Positions 55,978 through 63,388 of a DNA stretch of 64,000 bases are shown here, one piece after another (within the stretch, counting starts at the first letter, position 1; every line of letters starts with the position of its first letter). The notes beneath the pieces are model-generated. The model was not told the origin of the DNA. It saw nothing but the letters and a program-made list of their open reading frames with translations, and ran no database searches. The position numbers and the translations under genes are program-made. This DNA comes from Crossiella sp. CA-258035 (GTDB taxonomy: Bacteria; Actinomycetota; Actinomycetes; Mycobacteriales; Pseudonocardiaceae): positions 2,450,001 through 2,514,000 of the forward strand of contig NZ_CP116413.1 in assembly GCF_030064675.1 (NCBI RefSeq). Direction: 5' to 3'.

Positions 55978-57039
55978 GTGAGACTGCTCCCGAAGCTGTT
56001 CGCGGTCACCTCGACGTGCGCCCTGCTGCTCAGCGGGGTCCTCGCCCCCCAGGCCGCGGCGAACCCGGTGAACTGCACCGTGCTCGACCTGCCGGTCACC
56101 GGCCCCGGCTTGCTGCCGCTGCTGCCCGGCGGCCCGGCCACCGTGCAGGGCCAGCTCTGCCTGCCCAGCGGCAAGACCCCGCCGGTGGTGCAGCTGCTGG
56201 TGCACGGCGGCACCTACAACCGCGCCTACTGGGACCTGCCGTACCAGCCGGAGCGCTACTCCTACCAGCGGGACATGGCCAAGGCCGGGTTCGCCACCTT
56301 CGCGGTGGACCGGCTCGGCACCGGCAGGAGCAGCAAGCCGCTGAGCCTGCCGATGCTGCTCTCCGCCGAGGCCGACTCCATGCACCAGGTGGTCCAGCAC
56401 CTGCGCGCGGGCCGGGTCGGCGGGGTGCCGTTCCAGAAGGTGGTGATCGTCGGCCACTCGGTGGGCTCCGGCATCGTGGCCGCGGAAGCCGCGCTGTACA
56501 AGGACGTGGACGCGGTCATCCTCAGCGGCATCACGCACCTGCCCGCGCTGCCGGTGCTCGGCCTCGGCGCGGTGCTCGGCCTCGGACCCGCCCTGCTCGA
56601 CCCGGTCCTGGGCAGCCGGGGCAGCGACCCGCTGTGGTTCGCCACCCGCCCCGGCGCCCGAGGACCGTTGTTCTACAACGCGGCCAACACCGACCCGAAA
56701 GTGATCGAGGCGGACGAGGCCACCAAGGACCAGGTCTCCGTGCCGGGCATGGGCACGGTCGCGGTGTTCGGCATCGTGCTGCCCACCACCCTGGGCATCA
56801 ACGTGCCGGTCTTCCAGCCGGTGGGGCAGAAGGACATCCTGTTCTGCGGCCTGCTCGCGCTGCGTGACTGCACCAGCGGCAAGACCCTCCGCCCGGCCGA
56901 GGCCCCGTACTACAGCCCGGCCGCGAAGCTGGAGACCTACACGCTGCCCGGCGCGGGCCATTCCCTTGCCCTGCACAAGAACGCGCACCAATACCGCGAG
57001 GCCACCAGGGTGTGGCTGCGCAAGACCGTGGGCGCCTGA
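55978..57039 (+). CDS. Secreted alpha/beta hydrolase
   Basis: A 353-residue exported protein. GTG 55978 is chosen, eight bases after GGAAGGT; the longer frame puts extra residues before the signal peptide (RLLPKLFAVTSTCALLLSG, cleavage near AAA-NP). The fold shows HGGTYN (oxyanion loop), VDRLGTGRS, the nucleophile elbow GHSVGSG and a C-terminal His in GAGHSLALH. It could be an esterase or lipase; the substrate is unknown. It may be co-transcribed with the P450 before it, 80 bases upstream. Its stop abuts the stop of the convergent P450. Confidence 0.85.
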   Translation: MRLLPKLFAVTSTCALLLSGVLAPQAAANPVNCTVLDLPVTGPGLLPLLPGGPATVQGQLCLPSGKTPPVVQLLVHGGTYNRAYWDLPYQPERYSYQRDMAKAGFATFAVDRLGTGRSSKPLSLPMLLSAEADSMHQVVQHLRAGRVGGVPFQKVVIVGHSVGSGIVAAEAALYKDVDAVILSGITHLPALPVLGLGAVLGLGPALLDPVLGSRGSDPLWFATRPGARGPLFYNAANTDPKVIEADEATKDQVSVPGMGTVAVFGIVLPTTLGINVPVFQPVGQKDILFCGLLALRDCTSGKTLRPAEAPYYSPAAKLETYTLPGAGHSLALHKNAHQYREATRVWLRKTVGA

Positions 57040-58140
57040 TCACCACACCACAGGCAGGCCGCGCATCCGTCCGGTGAACGTGCCGCCCGCCCGCGCCAGC
57101 TCCCCGTCCGGAATCCCCAGCCGCAGCCCGGGAAACCGGGCGGGGAGCGCGGTGAACACCTCGGTCAGCTGCAACCTGGCCAGCGGCGCGCCAAGGCAGT
57201 GCCAGGGCCCGTGTCCGAAGGACAGCTGCGGGTTGGGCAAGCGGCCGAGGTCGAAACGCAGCGGCTCGGCGAAGGCCCGCTCGTCCAGGTTGGCCCGCGC
57301 CACATCCAGCAGCACCGCCTCACCCCGCTCGATCATCACCCCGTCGACCTCGAAGCTTTCCCTGGCATAGCGCGGAAAACCCGCTCCCTCCGGCTCCTCC
57401 GCGTCGGCCAGCCGCAGGATCTCCTCCACCGCGCCGGGCACCGCCGCCGGCACCGCGCGCAGCAGCTCCCACTGCTCCCGGTGCCGCGACAACAGCACCA
57501 CCCCGGAGTCGATCATCACCGCGGTGCTGTCGTACCCGGCGAACAACACCATCGTCGCGATCCCCGCGATGTCCTCAGTGGACAGTCCGGCCGCGCACAG
57601 CCCGCCCAGCAGGGAATCGTCCGGCGCCAACCGTTTCCGCTCGATCAACCCGCCCAGGTACCCGGCCAGCTCGGCCTGCGCGGCATCGGCCCGCGCCCGG
57701 TCGCCCACGTCCATCCCGTCCACCAGGTCCCGGAACCGGTCCCGGTCCGGCACCCCGAGCAGCGCGCACAGCGTGCGGACCGACAGCGGCGCGGACACCA
57801 TCGCGTGCAGGTCCGCGCCCGGCCCCGCCGCGGTCAGCTCGTCCAGCAGTTCCGCCAGCAGCGCCCGCACCGGCTCGCCCAGCGCCGCCATTCGCCGCCC
57901 GCTGAAGAACGGCTGCAACAGCGCCCGCATCGCCATGTGCTCCTCGTGCTCGTGCTCATGGGAGTACAGCTCCGAGGCGCTGAGCAGCTGGTGGTCACCG
58001 AACCTCGCCGCCGAGGCCGGATCCGGGTGCGTGCGCCCCAGCCGCCGGTCCGCGTACAGCCGCCGCACCTCCGCATGCCCGGTGACCAGCCACGCCGCAT
58101 CGCCCAGCGGCGTCCGGATCCGTCGCACCCGTTCCGTCAT
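57040..58140 (-). CDS. Cytochrome P450, short N-terminus
   Basis: A 366-residue bacterial P450. I start at ATG 58140 (MTERVRRIRTPLG) with GAGGTGGG upstream; the frame could extend to 58188, but that lies in the operator. I-helix AGYDST (Tyr where His or Glu is usual), EEILR (ExxR) and the heme loop FGHGPWHCLG are intact, with Cys near 318. The protein lacks part of the usual N-terminal region of ~30 residues. It is divergent from a TetR gene across a palindromic operator, so it is probably induced by a substrate sensed by that regulator. No electron-transfer partner is adjacent. Confidence 0.87.
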   Translation of the reverse strand: MTERVRRIRTPLGDAAWLVTGHAEVRRLYADRRLGRTHPDPASAARFGDHQLLSASELYSHEHEHEEHMAMRALLQPFFSGRRMAALGEPVRALLAELLDELTAAGPGADLHAMVSAPLSVRTLCALLGVPDRDRFRDLVDGMDVGDRARADAAQAELAGYLGGLIERKRLAPDDSLLGGLCAAGLSTEDIAGIATMVLFAGYDSTAVMIDSGVVLLSRHREQWELLRAVPAAVPGAVEEILRLADAEEPEGAGFPRYARESFEVDGVMIERGEAVLLDVARANLDERAFAEPLRFDLGRLPNPQLSFGHGPWHCLGAPLARLQLTEVFTALPARFPGLRLGIPDGELARAGGTFTGRMRGLPVVW

Positions 58141-58166
58141 CGCGCCCACCTCAAGTAGATCCCCGA

Positions 58167-58188
58167 ATGTATATCTCAAGGTATACAT
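58167..58188. promoter_or_regulatory. Palindrome ATGTATA-N8-TATACAT, probable TetR operator
   Basis: Perfect 7-bp arms, partly extended inward, midway between the divergent P450 (start 58140) and TetR (start 58211) genes. AT-rich in GC-rich surroundings. It overlaps the probable promoters of both. Confidence 0.7.
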
Positions 58189-58210
58189 CCGAGCGTCTAC
58201 TCTTCAACCG

Positions 58211-58765
58211 ATGCCTGCCGACGACCCAGCCCCAACCCGGCGACTGCCTCGGGCCCAGCGCCGCGAACAGATCCTGGTCGCGGCCACCGAAGCCTTGTCC
58301 CGCAACGGGTTCGCCGCCACCAGCCTGGACGACCTGGCCGCCGAGGCCGGGGTCAGCCGGATGATCCTGTACCGGCACTTCGAGTCCAAGCAGGACCTGT
58401 GCCACGCGGTGCTGGACCGCGCCACCAGCCGCCTGCTGGCCGCCACCGAGGTCGAGGTGGGCGCCGCCAGCGTGCAGGCACTGGTCACCTGGGCGGCGGC
58501 CGAACCCGCCGCCTTCCGGGTGCTGTTCCAGCACGCCGCGCACCAGCCGGAGTACGCCGCCCAGGCCCAGCGGCTGCGCTCGGCCATGGCCGCCGAGGTG
58601 CTGACCAGGCTCGCCGGGCAGGACCCGTGGACCCGCTGGGCCGCCCGGCTGGCCACCACCACCTGCCTGGAGGCGATCACCGCCTGGCTGGACGTCGGCG
58701 CGCCCGACCCCGACTCGGCGGTCGGCCGGATCACCGCGGTGATCGAGTCGATCGTGGCCGGTTAG
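58211..58765 (+). CDS. TetR-family regulator of the divergent P450
   Basis: A 184-residue protein. The helix-turn-helix spans ~14-60 (RREQILVAATEALSRNGF, TSLDDLAAEAGVSRMILYRHF), followed by a helical ligand domain. It is divergent from the P450 gene across a 22-base palindrome, the standard arrangement for autoregulation plus control of the neighbour. Its stop overlaps the end of the convergent SnoaL-like gene by four bases. The ligand is unknown. Confidence 0.88.
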   Translation: MPADDPAPTRRLPRAQRREQILVAATEALSRNGFAATSLDDLAAEAGVSRMILYRHFESKQDLCHAVLDRATSRLLAATEVEVGAASVQALVTWAAAEPAAFRVLFQHAAHQPEYAAQAQRLRSAMAAEVLTRLAGQDPWTRWAARLATTTCLEAITAWLDVGAPDPDSAVGRITAVIESIVAG

Positions 58766-59277
58766 GCCCGCAAGCGCCCCAGCACCGCGCCGATCTCCTC
58801 GGTGACCACCGGCGGCTTGCCCTGCTTCCAGGTCACGTGCAGCTCGATCCGGCGGAACCGCCAGCGCCCGTCCAGCCGCACCACCTCGGCCTGGTACCAG
58901 CCGCCGCTGACGAACCGCTCGCCCGGCGGGTCCGCGCGCAGCTGCTGGGTGGCCTCCAGGTGCACGTGCGACTGCACGCCGTCCCAGCGCACGGTGGCCC
59001 GGTCGCCGTCCAGCTCGACCAGGTGGTTGCCAGCAAGGTGCTGGGTCGGGCCGAAGAGGTTCAGCGTGGCGGTGTGCAGCTCCACCATGTTCGCCAGGCC
59101 GTGGAAGGAGCCGACCGGGTAGTGCAGCTCGATGTCCGGGGCGAAGGTGCGCTCCGCCCAGCGGGCGTCGAAGGCCCGCTCGTCCAGCGAGCGCAGGAAC
59201 CGGGTGACCAGCTCGACGATCTCGGTGCGGTCGGTCAGCGCCCGGATTTCCTGGCGCAGCAAGGCGATCTCGTTCAC
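58762..59277 (-). CDS. SnoaL-like (NTF2-fold) protein
   Basis: A 171-residue cytoplasmic protein of the SnoaL_4 kind. RTEIVELVTRFLRSLDERAFD at the start is followed by FAPDIELHYPVG, a HLAGNHLVELDGDRATV strand and a GGWYQAEVVRLDGRWRFRRIEL end. NTF2-fold proteins of this group include polyketide cyclases, dehydratases and hydroxylating enzymes; the reaction cannot be told. GTG 59277 overlaps the MFS stop (GTGA), so it is translated together with that exporter. Confidence 0.82.
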   Translation of the reverse strand: MNEIALLRQEIRALTDRTEIVELVTRFLRSLDERAFDARWAERTFAPDIELHYPVGSFHGLANMVELHTATLNLFGPTQHLAGNHLVELDGDRATVRWDGVQSHVHLEATQQLRADPPGERFVSGGWYQAEVVRLDGRWRFRRIELHVTWKQGKPPVVTEEIGAVLGRLRA

Positions 59278-60647
59278 GCGGCCCTCCTGGGCAACATCAG
59301 CGCGGGCAGCAGCGCGACCGCCACCAGGCCCGCGACCAGCAGATAAGTTTGTTGGATCGCCGCGCCGGGAGCGCTCGCGGCGAGGTTGGCGGCCAGCACC
59401 ACCGAGAGCACCGCGGTGCCGGTGGCCCCAGCCAGCGCGCTGGTCAGGCCGAGCACCGCGCTGCCTGCCGCGGTGCGCTCCGGCGGCAGCGCGCGGGTGG
59501 CCGCGGTCATGGTCGGCATCATGGTGCCACCACCGCCCACCCCGACCAGCGCGACCGCGATCAGCAGCCCCCAGTACGGCCCGTCCATGGCCAGCTGCGC
59601 GGCGAAGGCGAGGAATCCCGTTACCCCGACCGAAATTCCGGCCAGCACGATCAGGCCCGGCGGGAACCGGTCCACCAGCCGCCCGGCCACCTGCATGATC
59701 AGTCCGGAGCCCAGGGCCGCCGGGATGATCAGCAGTCCGGCCGAGGTGGCGCTCTCGCCGCGGGCCAGCTGGAAGTACAGCGGCATCAGGAACATCGAGC
59801 CGAAGTACCCGCAGGAGTACAGCGCGAGCGTGCCCACCCCGGCGGCGAACACCCGGTCCCGGAACAGGCCCAGGTCGATCAGCGGTTCGCGGATCCGCTT
59901 GGCGCGCACCAGGAACCCGCCGACCAGCAGCGCGCCGGCCACGATCGCCAGCAGCGTACTGCCGCCGAACTCGCCCTGCTCGCCGCCGACGGTGACGCCG
60001 TAGAGGACCAGCGCCAGGCCGGGGGAGAGCATCAGCAGGCCGGGCAGGTCGAGCCTGCGCGGGGTGCTCGCGGCATCCGGCGGGAACAGTTTCAGCGCCA
60101 ACAGGATCACCGCCGCGCCGATCGGCAGGTTGAGGAAGAACATCCAGCGCCAGGACACCTCGTCCACCAGCCAGCCGCCGAGCACCGGCCCGGACAGCGG
60201 TCCGATCAGCACGCCCAGTCCCATGGTGCTCATCGCCTTGCCCAGCTCGCCGGGCGCGGCCGCGCGGGCCAGGATGGTCATGCTGACCGGCATGATCATC
60301 CCGCCGCCCAGGCCCTGCACCACCCGGAAGCCGATCAGCGAGCCGATGTCCCAGGCGGCCCCGGCCAGCGCCGAGCCGAACAGGAACAAGCCGATGGCGC
60401 ACAGGTAGATCCGGGTCGCGCCGAAGCGGCCGACCGCCCAGGCGGTGACCGGGATGACCGCGGCCATGGCCAGGGAGTAGCCGGTGACCACCCAGCCGAC
60501 CGTGGGCAGCGGGGCGTGGAACTCGGTGGCCAGGTGCTTGAGCGCCACGTTCACGATGGTCAGGTCCAGCCCGGTGAGCACCCCACCGAGCACCAGCACC
60601 AATGCGACTATCTGCGAGCGAGCGCGAGGTGGCGCCTGCGTGGTCAT
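59274..60647 (-). CDS. DHA2-type MFS drug exporter
   Basis: A 457-residue membrane protein with about 14 helices, the number typical of the EmrB/QacA (DHA2) group. Motifs: GLDLTIVNVALKHL in TM1, the GFRVVQGLGGGMIMP region of TM4 and VLIGPLSGPVLGGWL in TM5 (motif C of drug antiporters). ATG 60647 is used; homology starts just after it. It is followed by the SnoaL-like gene and is divergent from a TetR gene, whose product probably represses it. Substrate unknown. Confidence 0.88.
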   Translation of the reverse strand: MTTQAPPRARSQIVALVLVLGGVLTGLDLTIVNVALKHLATEFHAPLPTVGWVVTGYSLAMAAVIPVTAWAVGRFGATRIYLCAIGLFLFGSALAGAAWDIGSLIGFRVVQGLGGGMIMPVSMTILARAAAPGELGKAMSTMGLGVLIGPLSGPVLGGWLVDEVSWRWMFFLNLPIGAAVILLALKLFPPDAASTPRRLDLPGLLMLSPGLALVLYGVTVGGEQGEFGGSTLLAIVAGALLVGGFLVRAKRIREPLIDLGLFRDRVFAAGVGTLALYSCGYFGSMFLMPLYFQLARGESATSAGLLIIPAALGSGLIMQVAGRLVDRFPPGLIVLAGISVGVTGFLAFAAQLAMDGPYWGLLIAVALVGVGGGGTMMPTMTAATRALPPERTAAGSAVLGLTSALAGATGTAVLSVVLAANLAASAPGAAIQQTYLLVAGLVAVALLPALMLPRRAA

Positions 60648-60687
60648 GAGGTCCCCCAGGATCTCGTCGGGTAACGTCGTCAAGGTA

Positions 60688-60699
60688 CAACGACCGTTG
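60688..60699. promoter_or_regulatory. Palindrome CAACGACCGTTG in the exporter/TetR intergenic region
   Basis: CAACG and CGTTG arms around AC, between the divergent starts at 60647 and 60744. The flanks (TACAA ... TTGTA) add a weaker outer dyad. Likely site for the TetR protein. Confidence 0.5.
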
Positions 60700-60743
60700 C
60701 AACAAGTAAAACGAGTATTGTAAAAATTTCCGGGAGGGACGCC

Positions 60744-61391
60744 TTGAGCAGCGAGAACAGTGGCCGGAAGGGGCTCGCGGAGAAGCGGCAGGCGATCCTC
60801 GAGGGGGCCAGGACGGTCTTCGCGCGGGACGGCTACACCCGGGCGGGCATCGACGTGATCGCCAAGGAGGCCGCGGTCTCCAGCCGCACCATCTACAACC
60901 ACTTCGCGGACAAGAAGGACCTGTTCCGCGCGATCATCCTGGAGAGCGCGGCCCAGGTCAGGGAGACCATGCTGGCCAGCATGGCCAGGCACCTGGACAA
61001 GATCCTGGACCTGGAGGCCGACCTGCTCGCCTTCGCCCGCGACTTCGCCGCCCCGCTCCAGGTCTACAACGGCCACTTCGCCCTGGTCCGCCACATCCAG
61101 GCCGAGGTCGGCCACTTCCCGCCGGACGTGCTGGCCGCCTGGCAGCAGACCGGCCCCGCCCCGGTCCGCGCCGAGCTGGCCCGCCGACTTGGCGACCTGG
61201 GCGAGCGTGGCCTGCTCACCATCGAGGACCCCCAGCGCGCCGCCACCCACTTCTCCCTGCTGGCCGTCGGCGAGGTCCAGGCGGCCACCTTCTACGGTGC
61301 GCGGCCAATCGCGCCCGACCTCTTCGAAGCCGCGGTCGCCGAGGGAGTGCGGGCGTTCCTGCGCGCCTACGGAACGGAGCAGACCGGATGA
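60744..61391 (+). CDS. TetR-family regulator of the divergent exporter
   Basis: A 215-residue protein with a TetR DNA-binding domain at ~12-60 (KRQAILEGARTVFARDGY, AGIDVIAKEAAVSSRTIYNHF) and a C-terminal domain of the TetR_C_7-like kind. TTG 60744 follows GGGAGGGA with good spacing and is the best start. It is divergent from the DHA2 exporter gene, which it probably represses. Its stop overlaps the next start (ATGA). Confidence 0.87.
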   Translation: MSSENSGRKGLAEKRQAILEGARTVFARDGYTRAGIDVIAKEAAVSSRTIYNHFADKKDLFRAIILESAAQVRETMLASMARHLDKILDLEADLLAFARDFAAPLQVYNGHFALVRHIQAEVGHFPPDVLAAWQQTGPAPVRAELARRLGDLGERGLLTIEDPQRAATHFSLLAVGEVQAATFYGARPIAPDLFEAAVAEGVRAFLRAYGTEQTG

Positions 61392-61759
61392 ACCTGACCG
61401 AGCTGGAACGCGACGACTGGGGCCCGCCGCCGCCGGAGGCCAGCCACCTGATCACCCGCTGCCACCAGCTGCGCCGGGTCCCGCTGGACCGGCTCACCCC
61501 CGCCGACCTGCGGCTGCTGATCGGCCAGCACATCGGCCTGCCGCACCTGGTGCCGCTGGCGCTGGCGCGGTTGCGCGCGGATCCGTTGCTGGAGGCCGAC
61601 TTCTACCCCGGCGACCTGCTGTGCGCGGTGCTCGGGGCCGGCGCGGAGTTCTGGGCAGGCCACCCCGGCTGGCGGGCCGAGGTGACCGCGCTGGTGGCCG
61701 AGGGGAGTGGCCGGAAGAGGTGGCCGAGGCCATCGCGGAGTTCCACTCGGGCAGGATGA
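61388..61759 (+). CDS. CdiI-like immunity-family protein with an apparent frameshift
   Basis: As read, 123 residues. The body matches a contact-dependent-inhibition immunity family found widely in actinomycetes without any toxin partner: ITRCHQLRRVPLDRLTPADL, LIGQHIGLPHLVPLALARL, DFYPGDLLCAVL, FWAGHPGW. From ~residue 106 the sequence turns into Arg/Ser-rich nonsense. The +1-shifted frame instead reads WPEEVAEAIAEFHSG up to a stop at 61765-61767, the expected family end. One extra G in the run 61702-61705 restores it, and the restored stop overlaps the next start (GTGA). It is either a sequencing error in a homopolymer or a real mutation. ATG 61388 overlaps the TetR stop. Confidence 0.75.
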   Translation: MNLTELERDDWGPPPPEASHLITRCHQLRRVPLDRLTPADLRLLIGQHIGLPHLVPLALARLRADPLLEADFYPGDLLCAVLGAGAEFWAGHPGWRAEVTALVAEGSGRKRWPRPSRSSTRAG

Positions 61760-61763
61760 CACC

Positions 61764-62357
61764 GTGAAACGCAACCGCGCGGCCCACCACCTGGAAACCC
61801 TGGCGCAGACCTGCGCCGGCCTGGCGGCGAACCCGAACCCGATCAGCCCGCTGCGCGTGCGCGCCCTCTGGGCCGCAGGCGAGATCCTCGAACCGGGGGC
61901 CGAACCGGAGATGATCACGGTCGCCCTGTCCGTGGACCTGCCGCCGGCCGAGGTGCCCTGGCGCGGCGAGCCCACCGGCGCGCAGCACTGGGCGAACCTG
62001 ACCCGGTTGTCCCGCAACCCCTTCATCCCGCTGTGGCGCTCGGCCCAGGCCCCGGTGTGGAACCACCACATCGTCCGCCCAGTGCCGGTGTGGTCGGCCG
62101 AGGAGGGCATTGCCACCGACGCGCTGACCGCGCTGGCCGAAGGCGACCTGGAGCCGTTCCGCGCCGAAGCTCCGTCCACAGTGGACTACCAGGCCCGGCT
62201 GGTCGAGGAGCTGGCGCTCTGCCACGCCGCGCTGCGTGCCGCCACCGAGAACTATGAGGCCCGCCGCTGGGCCCCCGGCAAGCTGGAACCGCACGCGGAC
62301 CTGCTGTTCCGGTCCAGCAAGGGTTACCTCGAACTGCTCGCCGCGAGTGGCCGCTAG
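61764..62357 (+). CDS. DUF7711-like hypothetical protein
   Basis: A 197-residue soluble protein. It starts KRNRAAHHLETLAQTCAGLA and has ITVALSVDLPPAEVPW, then PVWNHHIVRPVPVW, a pattern I associate with the DUF7711 family of unknown function. GTG 61764 overlaps the restored stop of the CdiI-like gene, which suggests a coupled unit with it and the TetR gene. An exact copy of the dispersed palindrome lies at 62175-62186. Confidence 0.72.
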   Translation: MKRNRAAHHLETLAQTCAGLAANPNPISPLRVRALWAAGEILEPGAEPEMITVALSVDLPPAEVPWRGEPTGAQHWANLTRLSRNPFIPLWRSAQAPVWNHHIVRPVPVWSAEEGIATDALTALAEGDLEPFRAEAPSTVDYQARLVEELALCHAALRAATENYEARRWAPGKLEPHADLLFRSSKGYLELLAASGR

Positions 62358-62366
62358 GCTGGCCGG

Positions 62367-62906
62367 GTGCCTGACTTCGATCGCACCGACGCCGTGCTGG
62401 ACGCCCAAGGCGAGCAGGTGGTCATCTGGCACGTGCAGACCGGGCTGGACGACGGCATGTCCCGGCTGACCGGCGCCTGGGTGACTGGCCGGGACGAGCC
62501 GGAGAAGATCGCCGCACTGCTGGAGCGCCGCCGCTGCCTGATCACCTCAGCCGGGGAGAAGGCGTTGGCGGAGCTGGAGATCACCGTCGAACGGCGCATC
62601 GACCCGGTCGCCACGGTGGCCGCGATCGAGGCCGAGCGGGAGGCCCTGCAGGCGGTCTACGACGCGCTGCCCGCCCCGCACACCTTCGTCGCGCCGATCT
62701 GGCCGCCGCTGCCGGAACCGTTGGACCTGACCGACCCGCCGGCCAGTGACGCGGTGCCGCCGACCGGGACCGCGCACGCGGTGGCCAGCTGGCTGGCCGG
62801 AGTCGCGGACACCTGGGAGAAGGTCGAGCGCGAGCGGATCACCCGGAAGTACCTGCACGACACCGACTCCAGGGACCGCAGGCTCACCCCGTTCGCGGTG
62901 CGCTGA
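62367..62906 (+). CDS. Hypothetical protein, 179 residues
   Basis: I do not recognise the family. Soluble, acidic, no signal peptide; the middle (~50-90) is helical and charged (AGEKALAELEITVERR, VAAIEAEREALQAVYDAL), the C-terminal part Pro-rich then helical. GTG 62367 is nine bases after the previous stop, so it probably belongs to the same transcript. A strong hairpin follows. Confidence 0.6.
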   Translation: MPDFDRTDAVLDAQGEQVVIWHVQTGLDDGMSRLTGAWVTGRDEPEKIAALLERRRCLITSAGEKALAELEITVERRIDPVATVAAIEAEREALQAVYDALPAPHTFVAPIWPPLPEPLDLTDPPASDAVPPTGTAHAVASWLAGVADTWEKVERERITRKYLHDTDSRDRRLTPFAVR

Positions 62907-62907
62907 G

Positions 62908-62939
62908 GCGCGGGGCCCTCGGGGCGGAGGGCCCCGCGC
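62908..62939. terminator. 13-bp perfect hairpin between convergent genes
   Basis: GCGCGGGGCCCTC (62908-62920) and its exact complement (62927-62939), loop 6 bases, two bases after the stop at 62906 and just before the convergent gene end at 62946. Confidence 0.75.
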
Positions 62940-62945
62940 GCGGCA

Positions 62946-63305
62946 TCACCAGCGGAGACCGAGCTCCCAGGTGGGGGCATCGAAGCTGGCCCGCGCGGTC
63001 AGCGTGTAGAAGCTGGCCGGCAGCGTGCAGGTCCAGCTGCGCGCGGGCTCGTTGGCGTAGGCGCCGCCCTTGCAGTTGCCGATGGTGAACGTGAAGTAGG
63101 TGTCCTGGGCGCCAGGACGCAGCCACGCGTCGATGTCGATGGAGATGGTGCCGCCGGGGAAGTACCCCGAGGCCAGGCTGCAGCTCCGGTCCGGGTTCGG
63201 GTCGCAGCGCTTGGTCGGGTTCGCGGCGCTGGCCGTGCCGGCTCCGAGGAGCACACCGGTCAGCACCGTGCCCGCCACCGTCGCGGTGGCCAACAGCTTC
63301 TTCAT
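62946..63305 (-). CDS. Small secreted protein of unknown function
   Basis: A 119-residue exported protein starting MKKLLATATVAGTVLTG, with cleavage near ASA-AN. The mature part (~90 residues) has four Cys (RCDPN, SCSLA, GNCKG, WTCTL), which could form two disulfides, and a beta-rich pattern. I start at ATG 63305, with GGGGA six bases upstream, and not at the in-frame start at 63317. No family assigned. Confidence 0.65.
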   Translation of the reverse strand: MKKLLATATVAGTVLTGVLLGAGTASAANPTKRCDPNPDRSCSLASGYFPGGTISIDIDAWLRPGAQDTYFTFTIGNCKGGAYANEPARSWTCTLPASFYTLTARASFDAPTWELGLRW

Positions 63306-63388
63306 CGGGTTCCCCAACGGGTTCAGGCTCCGTCCGGCGCGGAGATCGCGGCGAGCCTAGCCACCAGCGGCCGGGGACCGCCGTCCTT

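Noticed and set aside
55978-57039. Second alpha/beta hydrolase as a trans-acting thioesterase
   Set aside because: Also exported by a signal peptide and 31 kb from the NRPS genes.
54578-58140. The two cytochromes P450 as NRPS tailoring enzymes
   Set aside because: They lie more than 30 kb beyond the cluster end with their own regulators; proximity in the window alone is not evidence.
61388-61767. A contact-dependent inhibition locus
   Set aside because: Only the immunity-like family protein is present; there is no CdiA or CdiB-like gene, and such orphans are common in actinomycetes.
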